Counted from the first letter of the stretch, positions 37,421 to 46,241 are shown. The stretch is 64,000 bases of DNA from Pseudomonas chlororaphis subsp. chlororaphis (GCF_003945765.1 NZ_CP027712.1:4526001-4590000); one strand, 5' to 3'. The notes: a model not told the origin generated them from the letters alone. A program made the numbers and translations.

Positions 37421-40400
37421 TCACGTCCAGTTGGCCGCCAGCACAGGCTGCAAGGCCTGTTGCTCGGCAGCGCCGAAGGTCATGGTCGCCGGGGCTGCCG
37501 GCGCGAACGCCGCCATGGCCTGGACCAGGTTTTCTACATCGTTGCCCAGCAAGCGATGACGGTCGCCGGCCATGATGTCCCGTGGACGCTCGGGGGTCGC
37601 GGCGTACCAGTTGTGCAGCGTGACTTCCTGCTGGCTGCCGATCACCGAGATCTGCAGGTCCTGCCCTTCGTGCTGGAACCACAGGCGCTCGGGGCTGATG
37701 TCCTGGCCGAATACCAGTTGGCCCATGCTGCCGCTGAACTCGAGGTCGTTGACCCCGTGCCCGACTTCCACGGTGGGCATGCTGCCGCTGACCAGCACCT
37801 TGTTGTTGCCATCGCCCAGCTTCACCGTGGCGAAGGAGCCGCTGTCGGTGATGCTGTTGTTGCCATGGCCGACGGTGAGCTTGTTGATGTCGCCGGCGAT
37901 CACGTTGTTGCCGTTGCCCAGGGTGATCTCGGCGCGGCTGCCCGTCACGTTGACCTTGTTGTCACCGTTGCCGGCCACCAGCTTGGCGCTCGAGGCCTCG
38001 ACGTTGATGGTCTTGCTCTCGTCGCCCAGGCTGACGTTGGCGAAGAAGCCCTTGACCGTCATGGTGTTGGGATCGCTGGCCACGGGCGCGGGATCGACGC
38101 TCGGCAACGGGCTCAGCGTGAGCGGGTCGCGCGATGAGCGGGTCACCGGGTCCACGGTGGTGGGTGTCGGACGCGAACGGATTCTGTCGCGGATCGAAGC
38201 GTACGAGAAATCCTCGGTGTCAGTCACCGATGGCACCGGGTCATCGAACTTGAGCCACGGGTTCGACGCCGTCGGGATATCGGGCACGGTGACCCGCGGA
38301 CGACTCACAATATCCAGGTCGCGGTGGCTGGTATCGACCACCGGGATATCGGGAATCACAATCGGCCGCGGGCTCGGCACATCCACCGGCGTGCGTCCCC
38401 CTTGATCGCGCCCGACCGGGCCGATATCCGGCAGCTTCGACGGCTGCAGCGAACCGATGCCGCGCTCGGCGAGAATCTGCTCGATGGTCTTGTGCTCGGG
38501 AACCGTCGGCCCCTGGTTGCCGCCACGCTCGGCCAGGATCTGGTCGATGGTCTTGTGTTCCGGCACTTTCGGGTTCAGGTCGATACCCCGTTCGGCGAGG
38601 ATCTGCTCGATCGTCTTGTGTTCCGGCAGGGTAATGTCCGGGATCGTCACCGAAGGTTTCAGCACCGGATCGACCACTGGAACGCTGACGGTCGGATGCA
38701 GATCGACAGGCGGCAGCGGCGGCACCACGACAGGCTTGTCGACACCAGGACGCTCGACAATCGGCGTCAGCGTACCCGGTACAGTCACCGTCGGCTGTTC
38801 CACCGGAGCCACCACCGGGCCGACTGGCGCCACCACCTGCGGCGCATGCTCGGCGAAGATGAAGTCCGAGGCACTGACCTGCGCCACATCCAGCGCATCC
38901 AGGTACAGCAGGTTGACGTTCGAGTCGGCGCCCTGGGCGCCGGTACGCGTCACATACACCCCATGAATCTGCGTCAGGCCGTTGAGGGTCGCGCGATTCT
39001 TGTGCTCGATGGTCAACTGGCTGAAATCGGTCACCCCGGTCTGGCGCAGGTCGATCTTGTCGATGCCATGACGGAAGCCGCGCAGGGCGTTGTTGTAGTC
39101 CTTGACGCCCGACTGGGCCGCCACCACGAACACATCCGAAGTCGCGCTGTCATGGCTGTAGATAGTGCCGCTCAGCGAAGCGACCATCTTGCCCTGGGCG
39201 TCGCTGCTGTACATCACGCCCTTGCCGCCGCCGTTGAGCAGCACGGTACCCAGGCCTTCCTGCGGCTTGACCGCCGAGGCGTCGCTGTTGACGTAGGCCG
39301 TCGGGGCGACAAAGGTGTCCTGGAACTTGAAATTCGCCGCGCCGATCCCGGCCAGCGACTGGTTCTTCAGGACAATGCTCTGGCCCTTGGCCAGGTCGAT
39401 CTTGACGTCAGCGCCTTGCTGGCTGAGCACCAGGTCGGTGAACTTCTTCCCGGCAAAACCCACCAGGTCGATGATCTCGCCACGGGCGGCCTCGAAGTGG
39501 TTGATGACATCGCTGCCGCCATCGCGGCGATGGACCACGAAGAAGTCCTTGCCCGCGCCCCCCGTCAGGCTGTTGTTGCCGCGCCCGCCATCGAGCAAGG
39601 CATCGGCATTACCAGCCACCAGCACATCATTGCCGTCGCCGGCGACGATGTTTTGAATGCTCGGCGGATTTTTCACCGTCAACGCCGCGCCGCCAATGCT
39701 GGCGACACCGGTCAGCAGGTTGATCGAGCTATCCCCCGACACCGCCGCCGCATTGAGGGTATTGCGCCCGCCCGCGACACCGTTGACCGCGTCGTCCAGG
39801 ACGCCACGGTTGGCATGCCCGACCACCGACTTGAGGTATTCGTCGGTGTAGAAGTAGGTGTCGTCCGGAGTGCTCTTGCTGCCGTACAAGCGCAGCGACC
39901 AGGCATTGAGCGTGACCGGCAGCCCGGAAGCCGAATCGCTCACCTGCAAGGTCCAGTTGCCCGCCGAGCGCTCGCCGAAGTCATGGGTCGTCATGAAGGT
40001 GTATTTGAACGATCCCGACTGCGTGCTGCCAAGGTCCGTGGCGCTCGCCCCCGGCATGCCGTCCGGCACTTTGCCCTGGCGGTTGAGCAGGACGCTCTGG
40101 GTGCCGTCGGGCGAGATCAGCTTGAGCGTCAGGTCGCCAAGGCGGCCCACCTGGGCGTCGAAATCGATCTCGACGTGCTCCACATTCAGGCCGGCATTCA
40201 TGGCGATGGACGTGCTCAGCGTGCCGCCCGCCGCCAGGTTCTTGCCAAGGGCGCCGCTGGAGGCGCTGTAGACATACTCGTTGGCGCCGGTGCTCTGGGT
40301 CATCCAGGCTTCGGCCAAGCGCACCGCAGCCCGCGCGTCGACTTCGCCGAAGCCGTAGTCGTTGCTGGTATGCATGCCGCCGCCGTTCCAGTTGTGGGCG

Positions 40401-43400
40401 GCGTTGTCGCTCCACTGGCTGGACGGATCGTTGATCTTGCGCGCCGACAACGCGAGGATCTGCTGCACGTCGCGGTAGCCCAGGTTCGGGTTGGCCTCGA
40501 GCATCAGCGCGACGATGCCGGAGACGATCGGCGCGGCAAAGCTGGTGCCCTGCATGCTGGTGTAGTCGTTGCCGAAGGTCGAGCCACGGTCGGTTTCCAG
40601 CATATGGCTGGTGGACACCACGTTGCTGCCCGGCGCCGACACCAGCAGGCTGGCGCCCGGGTTGGAGAACGGCGAGGAGCCGATTTGCAGGGTCGACAGG
40701 TCACCCTGGGCATTGATCGCGCCGACTTCCACCGAGAAGCGGTTGTTGTTGGTCAGGGAGCCCTGGGCATTGCCGCCGGTTGCACGGCTGTTGCCGCCGG
40801 CCGCGACAATGATCGTGCCCAGGCCACCGCGACCGTTACTCGCGGCGTACTGGGCATTCATGCTCAGCGCCGTGGCGGTGTTGACGAAGCCGTCCTGGAA
40901 GCTGCTGAGGGCGAAATCGTGGGTGAAGCCCCAGCTGTTGTTGGCAATGTCGAAGCTGACCATATGCCCCAGCCCGGCGAGGTCGGCGCCGCTATTGGCC
41001 AGGTAGTAGCCGCCCAGCGTCGCGCCGTAGGCCACCCCTACTCCGCCCGTGCCATTCTTGGCCGCGACCATCACCCCCGCCACCATGGTGGCGTGGTTGG
41101 ACACCAGGCCCGGCAAGCTGCCGTTGCTCTGCTGGGTCTGCAGCCAGGCCTGGTCGACGTTGGCGGCCAGGTCCGGGTGGGCGATGTCGAAGATCTCCGG
41201 CGCGGTGGCGAACTGGCCGCCCGGCTCGAACTGGCCGATGCGCACGCCCTTGCCGATGTAGTCCTGCCAGACCGGCAGCACGTTGGTATCGCTCAGGTAC
41301 CACTCCTGGGCCGCCAAGGGGTCCAGCGGCACTTCCGGGGTCAGCAAGGTCACCCCGGCGCGCATCGGCGCGGTCTGCCCGCTGCTCAGGTCCACCACCG
41401 AAGCCGACAGGTTGCCGGCGGCATCGACCACGCCGTACTTGAAGCTGAGCAGGCCGGTGTAGTGGGCATCTGGAGTGAAGAGCACGTCGCCCTGGGCCGT
41501 GAGGCTGACAGTGCCGCCGACCGCGTCGCCGACGTTGGCGATGCGCAGCGCGCCCTGGCTGTTGAGGTGTTGATCGTTGGCCAGCAGGCTCTGCGCGGCA
41601 ATCCGGTGAGGCTGGGTCCGGTTGAAGGCCTTGCCGTCCTGGTCGAGGCTCAGCACGTCGGCCACCGGCATGGCATTAGGCGTTTGCAGATCGACCGCCG
41701 AGATATCCGAGAAATTCAGCTTCTGGATATTTTTCAGGGTCACCGTACCGTCGCGCCCGGCGACCTTGTCGGCCACTTCATAGCCGCTGGCGGTGCGGGT
41801 GATGCGGTAGTCGCCATGGTTGCCATGCAGGGTCACCAGGTTGATCCCGCCGTCGCCGTCGATGGTTGCGTTGCCGTGGCCGACTTCGATGATGTCGTTG
41901 CCTATATCACCGAAAATGCGGTCCGCACCACCACCCGCGTGGATGACACTCCCTCCTTCGGATGCATAAATGGTATTACCATTGGGTCCTGCATAAATAA
42001 CGGCCTTGCCACTTCCCCCGACAATCAGGTTATGACCAGCCCCGCCTACCAGTACATCGTCACCGACCCCCCCAACCAATATAGAGTCACCTGAACCGCC
42101 CTTGATGAATACACTGGAGGCCCCCCCGCTTACGATGATGTCATTGCCACGTCCACCCTCGGCAATGGTCAAGCCGGCCTGAGCCATATCCAGCACCACA
42201 GGCTCATCACCCACAATAATTGCGGTGTCGTGCCCGCCATTGCCGTGAATGTTTTTCAGGTCGTCCGAAGCGCTGATGACAAAGACGTCATCACCTTTGC
42301 CGCCAACATAGGTGTTGTTGCCGGCCCCGCCCACCAGCCAGCCGCCGGCAGGTGCAGCAATCAGTGTGTCATCGCCACTGCCACCGTACAGATTGCTCAC
42401 GCCCAGTTGCGCCGCGTCCAGGGTTTCCCCTGTGGTGTTCTGACTGGCATACGCGGTGGTGGTAATGCCGTTCGTTGTAGATGTCACCCGTGTGCCGGCG
42501 CCCTGATTGCTCAGGGTGTTGCTGACCGGATCGCCAAGGAAATCAACCGCCAACGCCTCCTGGGTCTTGCCATTGATGGTGAACGAACCGGTGGCGAGCA
42601 CCTTGTTACCATCACGGATCTCGTCATCGGTTGACGCTGCACGCACGTTGATCTGGGTGATGCCCAGCTCGGCCAGCGTCTTGAGCTCCCCCGCATCAAC
42701 TTTCGCGTCATGGGTGCCGTCGACCCAGACCCGCAGCTTGCTCCAGATCGGATCGCGCTGGTCGATCACGCCGTCCTTGTTGCCATCCTCGCTGGCCAGG
42801 GCGGCAAAACCGTCCTTGAACTTCGTCTCGCCCGCCGCGCCATTCACGCCGGCCTTACCGCCGTAGTACTCGGAGAACATCTGGCTGACGTCCTTGATCT
42901 GGCCGCTGCCATCGTCGATCACCAGCATGCCGGTGCTGCGATCCGCCCAGCCGCTGCGCTTGAGCGTGCCGCTGTGGTCGGTGTCAAACAGCACGCCGTC
43001 GCGGATGTCGGTCATGTGCACGCCGTTGCCGGTCAGGTCCAGCAGCAGCGGATCGACGTAGGTGTTGAAGGTGGTCATGGCCGACAGGCCGTTCAGGGTC
43101 ACGGCATTGCGCAGGCTGAAGTCCGGCTTGGTGCTGTCCGGGGCCTGGTAGAAATTCGACAGGTAGGTGTTGGGCCGGGCATTGGGGTCGAGCTGCATCT
43201 CACCGGGACGAATACCGCCCGAGGCCAGGCTGGACATCTGGGTCGAGGTGAAGTCGGTTTTGTTTAGTATTCCATTCTGGAAAGAAATACTATGGGTAGC
43301 CGAATTCGTTATATAGCCATTGGCAACATCCTGCTGGGATTTACCTTCACCGATATCATTGTGTCGAGGTTGTGGAGAGGGATCGATATTAATACTAACC

Positions 43401-43765
43401 AGCCCGGAAGAACCGCCGGCCTTTGTCGCATTAACTCTATTAAGCCGCTCAATTGCATCTTCGGTGGGACTCAAGGCTTCAAAGGCATTATGTTGCACCC
43501 GGAAGTCTCGCTTTAAATTCAATGCCGCTTGTTTCTCTACATCCGCCAGTCCGGCCCAACTACTAATCGGGCTTTCAGGAAAGGCGTACCACTTCCCGTC
43601 ATGAGGATTGTAAGTGTAGTTGTCGATATATCCAGGATCCTGATAACCACCAAGATCATCCATATGCAGCATCGCGCCTGCGCCAAAAACCTTTGCCCCC
43701 GCGAAGGTATTCAAGGCATCGACAACTTGCATATTTCGCAACTTAGCGGCAATAAAATTTCTCAT
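37421..43765 (-). CDS. Giant RTX protein with self-processing module, subtilase (S8) and P domains, type I secreted
   Basis: 2114 residues, no N-terminal signal peptide. In order: a unique N-region (1-237); a FrpC-like calcium-dependent self-processing module starting at Asp238-Pro239 (VDPLLLDLTGNG, then EDGNKDGVIDQRDP and LRVWVDG); RTX nonapeptides (about 458-628, GGSGDDTLI, GGAGNN); a cadherin-like domain (about 690-790); a subtilase-fold domain (about 812-1150) with His near 890 (NHATMVAG), oxyanion Asn near 942 and Ser near 1074 (GTSFAAP) but FEPGG where the catalytic Asp is expected; a P domain (about 1175-1290); more RTX; a Pro-rich stretch with three PEHKTIEQILAERG-type repeats; and C-terminal LGNGNN repeats with an uncleaved secretion signal. 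ATG 43765 has GGAAG upstream and overlaps the 60-residue gene by ATGA. Confidence 0.88.
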   Translation of the reverse strand: MRNFIAAKLRNMQVVDALNTFAGAKVFGAGAMLHMDDLGGYQDPGYIDNYTYNPHDGKWYAFPESPISSWAGLADVEKQAALNLKRDFRVQHNAFEALSPTEDAIERLNRVNATKAGGSSGLVSINIDPSPQPRHNDIGEGKSQQDVANGYITNSATHSISFQNGILNKTDFTSTQMSSLASGGIRPGEMQLDPNARPNTYLSNFYQAPDSTKPDFSLRNAVTLNGLSAMTTFNTYVDPLLLDLTGNGVHMTDIRDGVLFDTDHSGTLKRSGWADRSTGMLVIDDGSGQIKDVSQMFSEYYGGKAGVNGAAGETKFKDGFAALASEDGNKDGVIDQRDPIWSKLRVWVDGTHDAKVDAGELKTLAELGITQINVRAASTDDEIRDGNKVLATGSFTINGKTQEALAVDFLGDPVSNTLSNQGAGTRVTSTTNGITTTAYASQNTTGETLDAAQLGVSNLYGGSGDDTLIAAPAGGWLVGGAGNNTYVGGKGDDVFVISASDDLKNIHGNGGHDTAIIVGDEPVVLDMAQAGLTIAEGGRGNDIIVSGGASSVFIKGGSGDSILVGGVGDDVLVGGAGHNLIVGGSGKAVIYAGPNGNTIYASEGGSVIHAGGGADRIFGDIGNDIIEVGHGNATIDGDGGINLVTLHGNHGDYRITRTASGYEVADKVAGRDGTVTLKNIQKLNFSDISAVDLQTPNAMPVADVLSLDQDGKAFNRTQPHRIAAQSLLANDQHLNSQGALRIANVGDAVGGTVSLTAQGDVLFTPDAHYTGLLSFKYGVVDAAGNLSASVVDLSSGQTAPMRAGVTLLTPEVPLDPLAAQEWYLSDTNVLPVWQDYIGKGVRIGQFEPGGQFATAPEIFDIAHPDLAANVDQAWLQTQQSNGSLPGLVSNHATMVAGVMVAAKNGTGGVGVAYGATLGGYYLANSGADLAGLGHMVSFDIANNSWGFTHDFALSSFQDGFVNTATALSMNAQYAASNGRGGLGTIIVAAGGNSRATGGNAQGSLTNNNRFSVEVGAINAQGDLSTLQIGSSPFSNPGASLLVSAPGSNVVSTSHMLETDRGSTFGNDYTSMQGTSFAAPIVSGIVALMLEANPNLGYRDVQQILALSARKINDPSSQWSDNAAHNWNGGGMHTSNDYGFGEVDARAAVRLAEAWMTQSTGANEYVYSASSGALGKNLAAGGTLSTSIAMNAGLNVEHVEIDFDAQVGRLGDLTLKLISPDGTQSVLLNRQGKVPDGMPGASATDLGSTQSGSFKYTFMTTHDFGERSAGNWTLQVSDSASGLPVTLNAWSLRLYGSKSTPDDTYFYTDEYLKSVVGHANRGVLDDAVNGVAGGRNTLNAAAVSGDSSINLLTGVASIGGAALTVKNPPSIQNIVAGDGNDVLVAGNADALLDGGRGNNSLTGGAGKDFFVVHRRDGGSDVINHFEAARGEIIDLVGFAGKKFTDLVLSQQGADVKIDLAKGQSIVLKNQSLAGIGAANFKFQDTFVAPTAYVNSDASAVKPQEGLGTVLLNGGGKGVMYSSDAQGKMVASLSGTIYSHDSATSDVFVVAAQSGVKDYNNALRGFRHGIDKIDLRQTGVTDFSQLTIEHKNRATLNGLTQIHGVYVTRTGAQGADSNVNLLYLDALDVAQVSASDFIFAEHAPQVVAPVGPVVAPVEQPTVTVPGTLTPIVERPGVDKPVVVPPLPPVDLHPTVSVPVVDPVLKPSVTIPDITLPEHKTIEQILAERGIDLNPKVPEHKTIDQILAERGGNQGPTVPEHKTIEQILAERGIGSLQPSKLPDIGPVGRDQGGRTPVDVPSPRPIVIPDIPVVDTSHRDLDIVSRPRVTVPDIPTASNPWLKFDDPVPSVTDTEDFSYASIRDRIRSRPTPTTVDPVTRSSRDPLTLSPLPSVDPAPVASDPNTMTVKGFFANVSLGDESKTINVEASSAKLVAGNGDNKVNVTGSRAEITLGNGNNVIAGDINKLTVGHGNNSITDSGSFATVKLGDGNNKVLVSGSMPTVEVGHGVNDLEFSGSMGQLVFGQDISPERLWFQHEGQDLQISVIGSQQEVTLHNWYAATPERPRDIMAGDRHRLLGNDVENLVQAMAAFAPAAPATMTFGAAEQQALQPVLAANWT
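38455..38630 (-). repeat. Three 21-residue coding repeats (PEHKTI-x-QILAERG)
   Basis: Within the RTX gene, three copies at about 38586-38630, 38522-38566 and 38460-38503 encode (L/V)PEHKTI(E/D)QILAERG with linkers of about 6-7 residues. They lie in a Pro/Val-rich linker between the RTX blocks and the C-terminal repeats. Confidence 0.9.
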
Positions 43766-43944
43766 AACATCTTCCATAAATATATCAGCATTGCGCAAAC
43801 CGCAACAATCACGAACAAGCCCACAAGCCCAATCCAGAACCGCGTGCCCTTCTTGTCATCGAACCGCCTGCACGTTAATAGCTGCAGCGTTTTCAAACCG
43901 ACCCAATAAAATACAAACTCACTTAAAATGGTGAGCCACTCCAT
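43762..43944 (-). CDS. Small membrane protein coupled to the RTX gene
   Basis: 60 residues with two membrane helices (LTILSEFVFYWVGLKTLQLL and FWIGLVGLFVIVAVCAMLIYLW) joined by a positive loop (CRRFDDKKGTR). The ATG follows GGGGGAGGGT, a strong ribosome-binding site, and its TGA overlaps the RTX start (ATGA). It has no recognised family. Its position directly before and coupled to a secreted giant protein suggests a role in expression, export or self-protection, or simply a translational leader (inference). Confidence 0.72.
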   Translation of the reverse strand: MEWLTILSEFVFYWVGLKTLQLLTCRRFDDKKGTRFWIGLVGLFVIVAVCAMLIYLWKML

Positions 43945-43984
43945 ACCCTCCCCCTATGCGTTCAGTGGCGATATTTCGCTATAA

Positions 43985-44080
43985 TTACCGTTCTCTCAAA
44001 CTCTCATCCACATGCTGTTGTTGCGAGTTCAGGAAGTAGTCGATCATCCGGCACTGGTCGGTCTTCACTTCCTCTATCAT
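43985..44080 (-). pseudogene. Relic of an hlyD-type gene 3' end
   Basis: On the minus strand the frame reads EVKTDQCRMIDYFLNSQQQH followed by VDESLRER and TAA. The intact hlyD-like gene 2.9 kb upstream ends EVKTDQRRVIDYFLSPLQQH, VDESLRER, stop. The match covers the last 28 codons, then stops abruptly, so this is the end of a second, diverged hlyD copy. An ATG at 44080 would allow a 31-residue peptide. It marks the downstream edge of the five-gene cassette. Confidence 0.88.
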
Positions 44081-44101
44081 CCAGTGCCAGACACCCGTTT
44101 C

Positions 44102-44713
44102 TTACTCAAACATTACCTTACCCAGAGCATCGAGAACAAAGTCGTCCACTGCCCTCACATCTGTAAATTCTTTTGGATACTGATAAAAAACCCACAGTCC
44201 GGACTTATATATTCGGTTTGCCCGAACCGTATTCGTAAAGTCCGAGACATACACCGATACGCCATCCCCCCCGGTGAACTTTCTTTTTCGAAAACCACCT
44301 ACATCATAAGTTTCAACCCCACCCTCCACCGAAATTGGTCTTTCCCCACTAAGATGCCTATTGGCGTCAAACCCCTCCATGGATATTTTTTCCATATAGA
44401 AATATACTGGAAATTTTATTTTCTTCTCATCATCTACAACTGCCATTCCAGGATACTCGACAGTAAATCGAATACCGTCCCCACCGTTGTAAATGACACG
44501 CCGACAGTCCTCCTGAGTCAGGTTGAACCGGTAGACGACGCCATATCTTTTTTCACTTGCAAACTCACACCATGCAAAACCACCGCCTTCTTGCGACGAA
44601 TAAATTTTCATATACGGATTATCTTTCGGCTCTGGAATCAAGTAGTACAAAAACGAAAAGAAGGCCACTACACCACTGAGCCAATACCAACGTCGATTTG
44701 ATATTTTATCCAC
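44102..44713 (-). CDS. Membrane-anchored cassette protein, copy 2 (paralogue of 46242-46856)
   Basis: 203 residues. An N-terminal membrane anchor (RRWYWLSGVVAFFSFLYYLIPEP) is followed by a predicted periplasmic domain. It is clearly homologous to the protein at 46242-46856 along its whole length: YMKIYSSQEGG, ISMEGFDANRHLSGERP, DGVSVYVSDF, VRANRIYKSGLWVFYQYPKE and TDVRAVDDFVLDALG recur. No family is recognised. The start is GTG 44713, overlapping the preceding gene by 8 bp. It is A+T-richer than the exporter genes. The place between exporter and substrate genes suggests a partner, inhibitor or immunity protein for the RTX product (inference). Confidence 0.75.
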   Translation of the reverse strand: MDKISNRRWYWLSGVVAFFSFLYYLIPEPKDNPYMKIYSSQEGGGFAWCEFASEKRYGVVYRFNLTQEDCRRVIYNGGDGIRFTVEYPGMAVVDDEKKIKFPVYFYMEKISMEGFDANRHLSGERPISVEGGVETYDVGGFRKRKFTGGDGVSVYVSDFTNTVRANRIYKSGLWVFYQYPKEFTDVRAVDDFVLDALGKVMFE

Positions 44714-45092
44714 GTTTTCTGCCTCTCAAGAACAACACTTTCGCATACCTCGCTAACGACAATCCGCGGACTTCACCTGAGTACCCAGCCAGAACATCGG
44801 AAAAGGTCTGGTCTTTACGCTCGACCAGGTAGCTGCGAGGTACTGCTATCGTTTCTCCTGAAAGACGATCAGATATGGGTTGCGCCGACAGCGACTGCCC
44901 AGTGGGGCCTGAACGCCAAGGAAAATCAACCACAAGAAAAATGTAAAAACCAAGCCCTGCAATCAAGATAAGTGCAATACAAACCCTAAGCAGTTGCCAT
45001 ACAAAAATGCATGTTTTCAACAAAAATCGCTTAAGAGCAAGAGGCATTTTCCCCCACTTCTTCCTCGAAAAACAAAAACCATATCTATTCAT
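44706..45092 (-). CDS. Small membrane-anchored cassette protein, unrecognised
   Basis: 128 residues with one membrane helix (FVWQLLRVCIALILIAGLGFYIFLVV) behind a basic N-terminus, then about 75 residues outside containing GETIAVPRSYLVERKDQTFSDVLAGYSGEVRG. No family is recognised. It starts 3 bp after the stop of the lipoprotein gene and overlaps the next gene by 8 bp, so it belongs to the same transcript. Unlike its neighbours it has no second copy in the cassette. ATG 45092 is used; an internal ATG 45 bp further in is also possible. Confidence 0.7.
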   Translation of the reverse strand: MNRYGFCFSRKKWGKMPLALKRFLLKTCIFVWQLLRVCIALILIAGLGFYIFLVVDFPWRSGPTGQSLSAQPISDRLSGETIAVPRSYLVERKDQTFSDVLAGYSGEVRGLSLARYAKVLFLRGRKRG

Positions 45093-45095
45093 GCT

Positions 45096-45581
45096 TCAAT
45101 GCTTTGGATTGTAATAAGAAAACTTCACAAACCCCTCGATACCTCGAAAAGCCTCCAACTCTTCAAGGGTACTGACTTCAACCGAATAACTTCCAGGCGC
45201 CAACTCCAGAATTTCAATCAACCTAACTGCCACATTAATATTCCGTCCTTCATAATCAATCCCCTGCCCCCACTGCACACCTGTTGTCACTAACTCCTCA
45301 TCAAAGAAAACCTGCTCATCTTTCAAGACCCGAAGATGGATGGGAATAGCTACGCCTTCATGATCAAGATCACCCCATATTTCAATTTGCTTATTTATCT
45401 CGGCTAAACCATGTCCCTTCGTAAATAACAAAGCGAATCTGTAGTCGCCGGCTTTGTTAACCACAAACTGCGCACTGGCGAACTGATTAGCCCGAGAGAC
45501 ATCCAGGGGCTTCACTATCGATACAGGTGCTGAACAGGCGGTCAGCAAAAAACAAAGAAGACCAACAATCCCTTTTCGCAT
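45096..45581 (-). CDS. Cassette lipoprotein, copy 2
   Basis: 161 residues. A lipoprotein signal (MRKGIVGLLCFLLTAC) with lipobox LTAC has the acylated Cys at residue 16. The mature domain (about 145 residues) is strand-rich and highly similar to the lipoprotein at 45634-46230: VKPLDVSRA, YRFALLFTKGHGLAEI, GVAIPIHLRVLKD and the shared end SYYNPKH. It may belong to the DUF5625 group of lipoproteins (from memory, uncertain). ATG 45581 with GGTGGAG upstream is chosen over GTG 45614. In Neisseria the RTX protein FrpC is paired with an outer-membrane lipoprotein FrpD, so an anchoring role is possible, as is protection. Confidence 0.8.
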   Translation of the reverse strand: MRKGIVGLLCFLLTACSAPVSIVKPLDVSRANQFASAQFVVNKAGDYRFALLFTKGHGLAEINKQIEIWGDLDHEGVAIPIHLRVLKDEQVFFDEELVTTGVQWGQGIDYEGRNINVAVRLIEILELAPGSYSVEVSTLEELEAFRGIEGFVKFSYYNPKH

Positions 45582-45633
45582 AATAAACTCCACCTTTCTA
45601 TACCACCCAGACACCGCAAACCTTTACAACGAT

Positions 45634-46230
45634 TCAATGCTTGGGATTGTAATAACTAAACTCTACGTAGCTCTCAATACTGCGAAATGCCTGTACTTCC
45701 CCAAGAGTGCCGACTTCAACCGAATATCTCCCAGGCGACAATTCCAATGTCTTGATCAAACGCACCGTCGTGTTGATTCGCTGCCCCTGATAATCAAACG
45801 TCTGCCCCCAGTAAATCCCTGTGGTCACTATGTCCTCGTCAAACACCGGTGTTCCATCTTTCAAGACCCGAAGATGCACAGGAATCGCGATACCTTCCTT
45901 GTGGCTGGTGCCCCAGATTTCTTCCCGGCTGATTATTTCAGCCAGGGTGTTTCCCTGAACAAACAGCAAAGCGAATCTATAGTCAGCCGACTTGCTGACT
46001 ACAAAGCCTGCTGTGGCTCTTTGTTCGGCCTGTGAAATATCAATGGGTTTTACCACCCATACCGGTGCGGAGCATGCCGCCAGCCAGATACAACTGAAAA
46101 AAATCAAAAACTTGCGCCAAGAATCGATCCTTGAAGCAACATTAATAACCTTGCCAACCGAATGATATTTTTTATCCAAAAAGCGCGAAGGCCCTTGTAG
46201 CTGGTCGTCATTAAATGCGATCAATTCCAC
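45634..46230 (-). CDS. Cassette lipoprotein, copy 1
   Basis: 198 residues. It is paralogous to the downstream lipoprotein: VKPIDISQAEQRATAGFVV, YRFALLFVQGNTLAEI, IPVHLRVLKDG and the end YNPKH match. The lipobox is LAAC. The start is GTG 46230 with an excellent AGGAGG six bases before; no closer start exists, so the signal peptide has an unusually long n-region of about 38 residues before WRKFLIFFSCIWLAAC. It begins 11 bp after the stop of the anchored protein gene. Function unknown; see copy 2. Confidence 0.78.
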   Translation of the reverse strand: MELIAFNDDQLQGPSRFLDKKYHSVGKVINVASRIDSWRKFLIFFSCIWLAACSAPVWVVKPIDISQAEQRATAGFVVSKSADYRFALLFVQGNTLAEIISREEIWGTSHKEGIAIPVHLRVLKDGTPVFDEDIVTTGIYWGQTFDYQGQRINTTVRLIKTLELSPGRYSVEVGTLGEVQAFRSIESYVEFSYYNPKH

Positions 46231-46241
46231 ACACCACCTCC

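Noticed and set aside
38324..42094. Long plus-strand open frame (1256 codons) opposite the RTX gene
   Set aside because: It is His/Arg/Gly-rich antisense shadow of the RTX repeats in G+C-rich DNA, with no start signal or domain.
45096..46230. Lipoproteins as simple fragments of one split gene
   Set aside because: Each has its own lipobox and the two align over their whole mature length, so they are paralogues and not halves.
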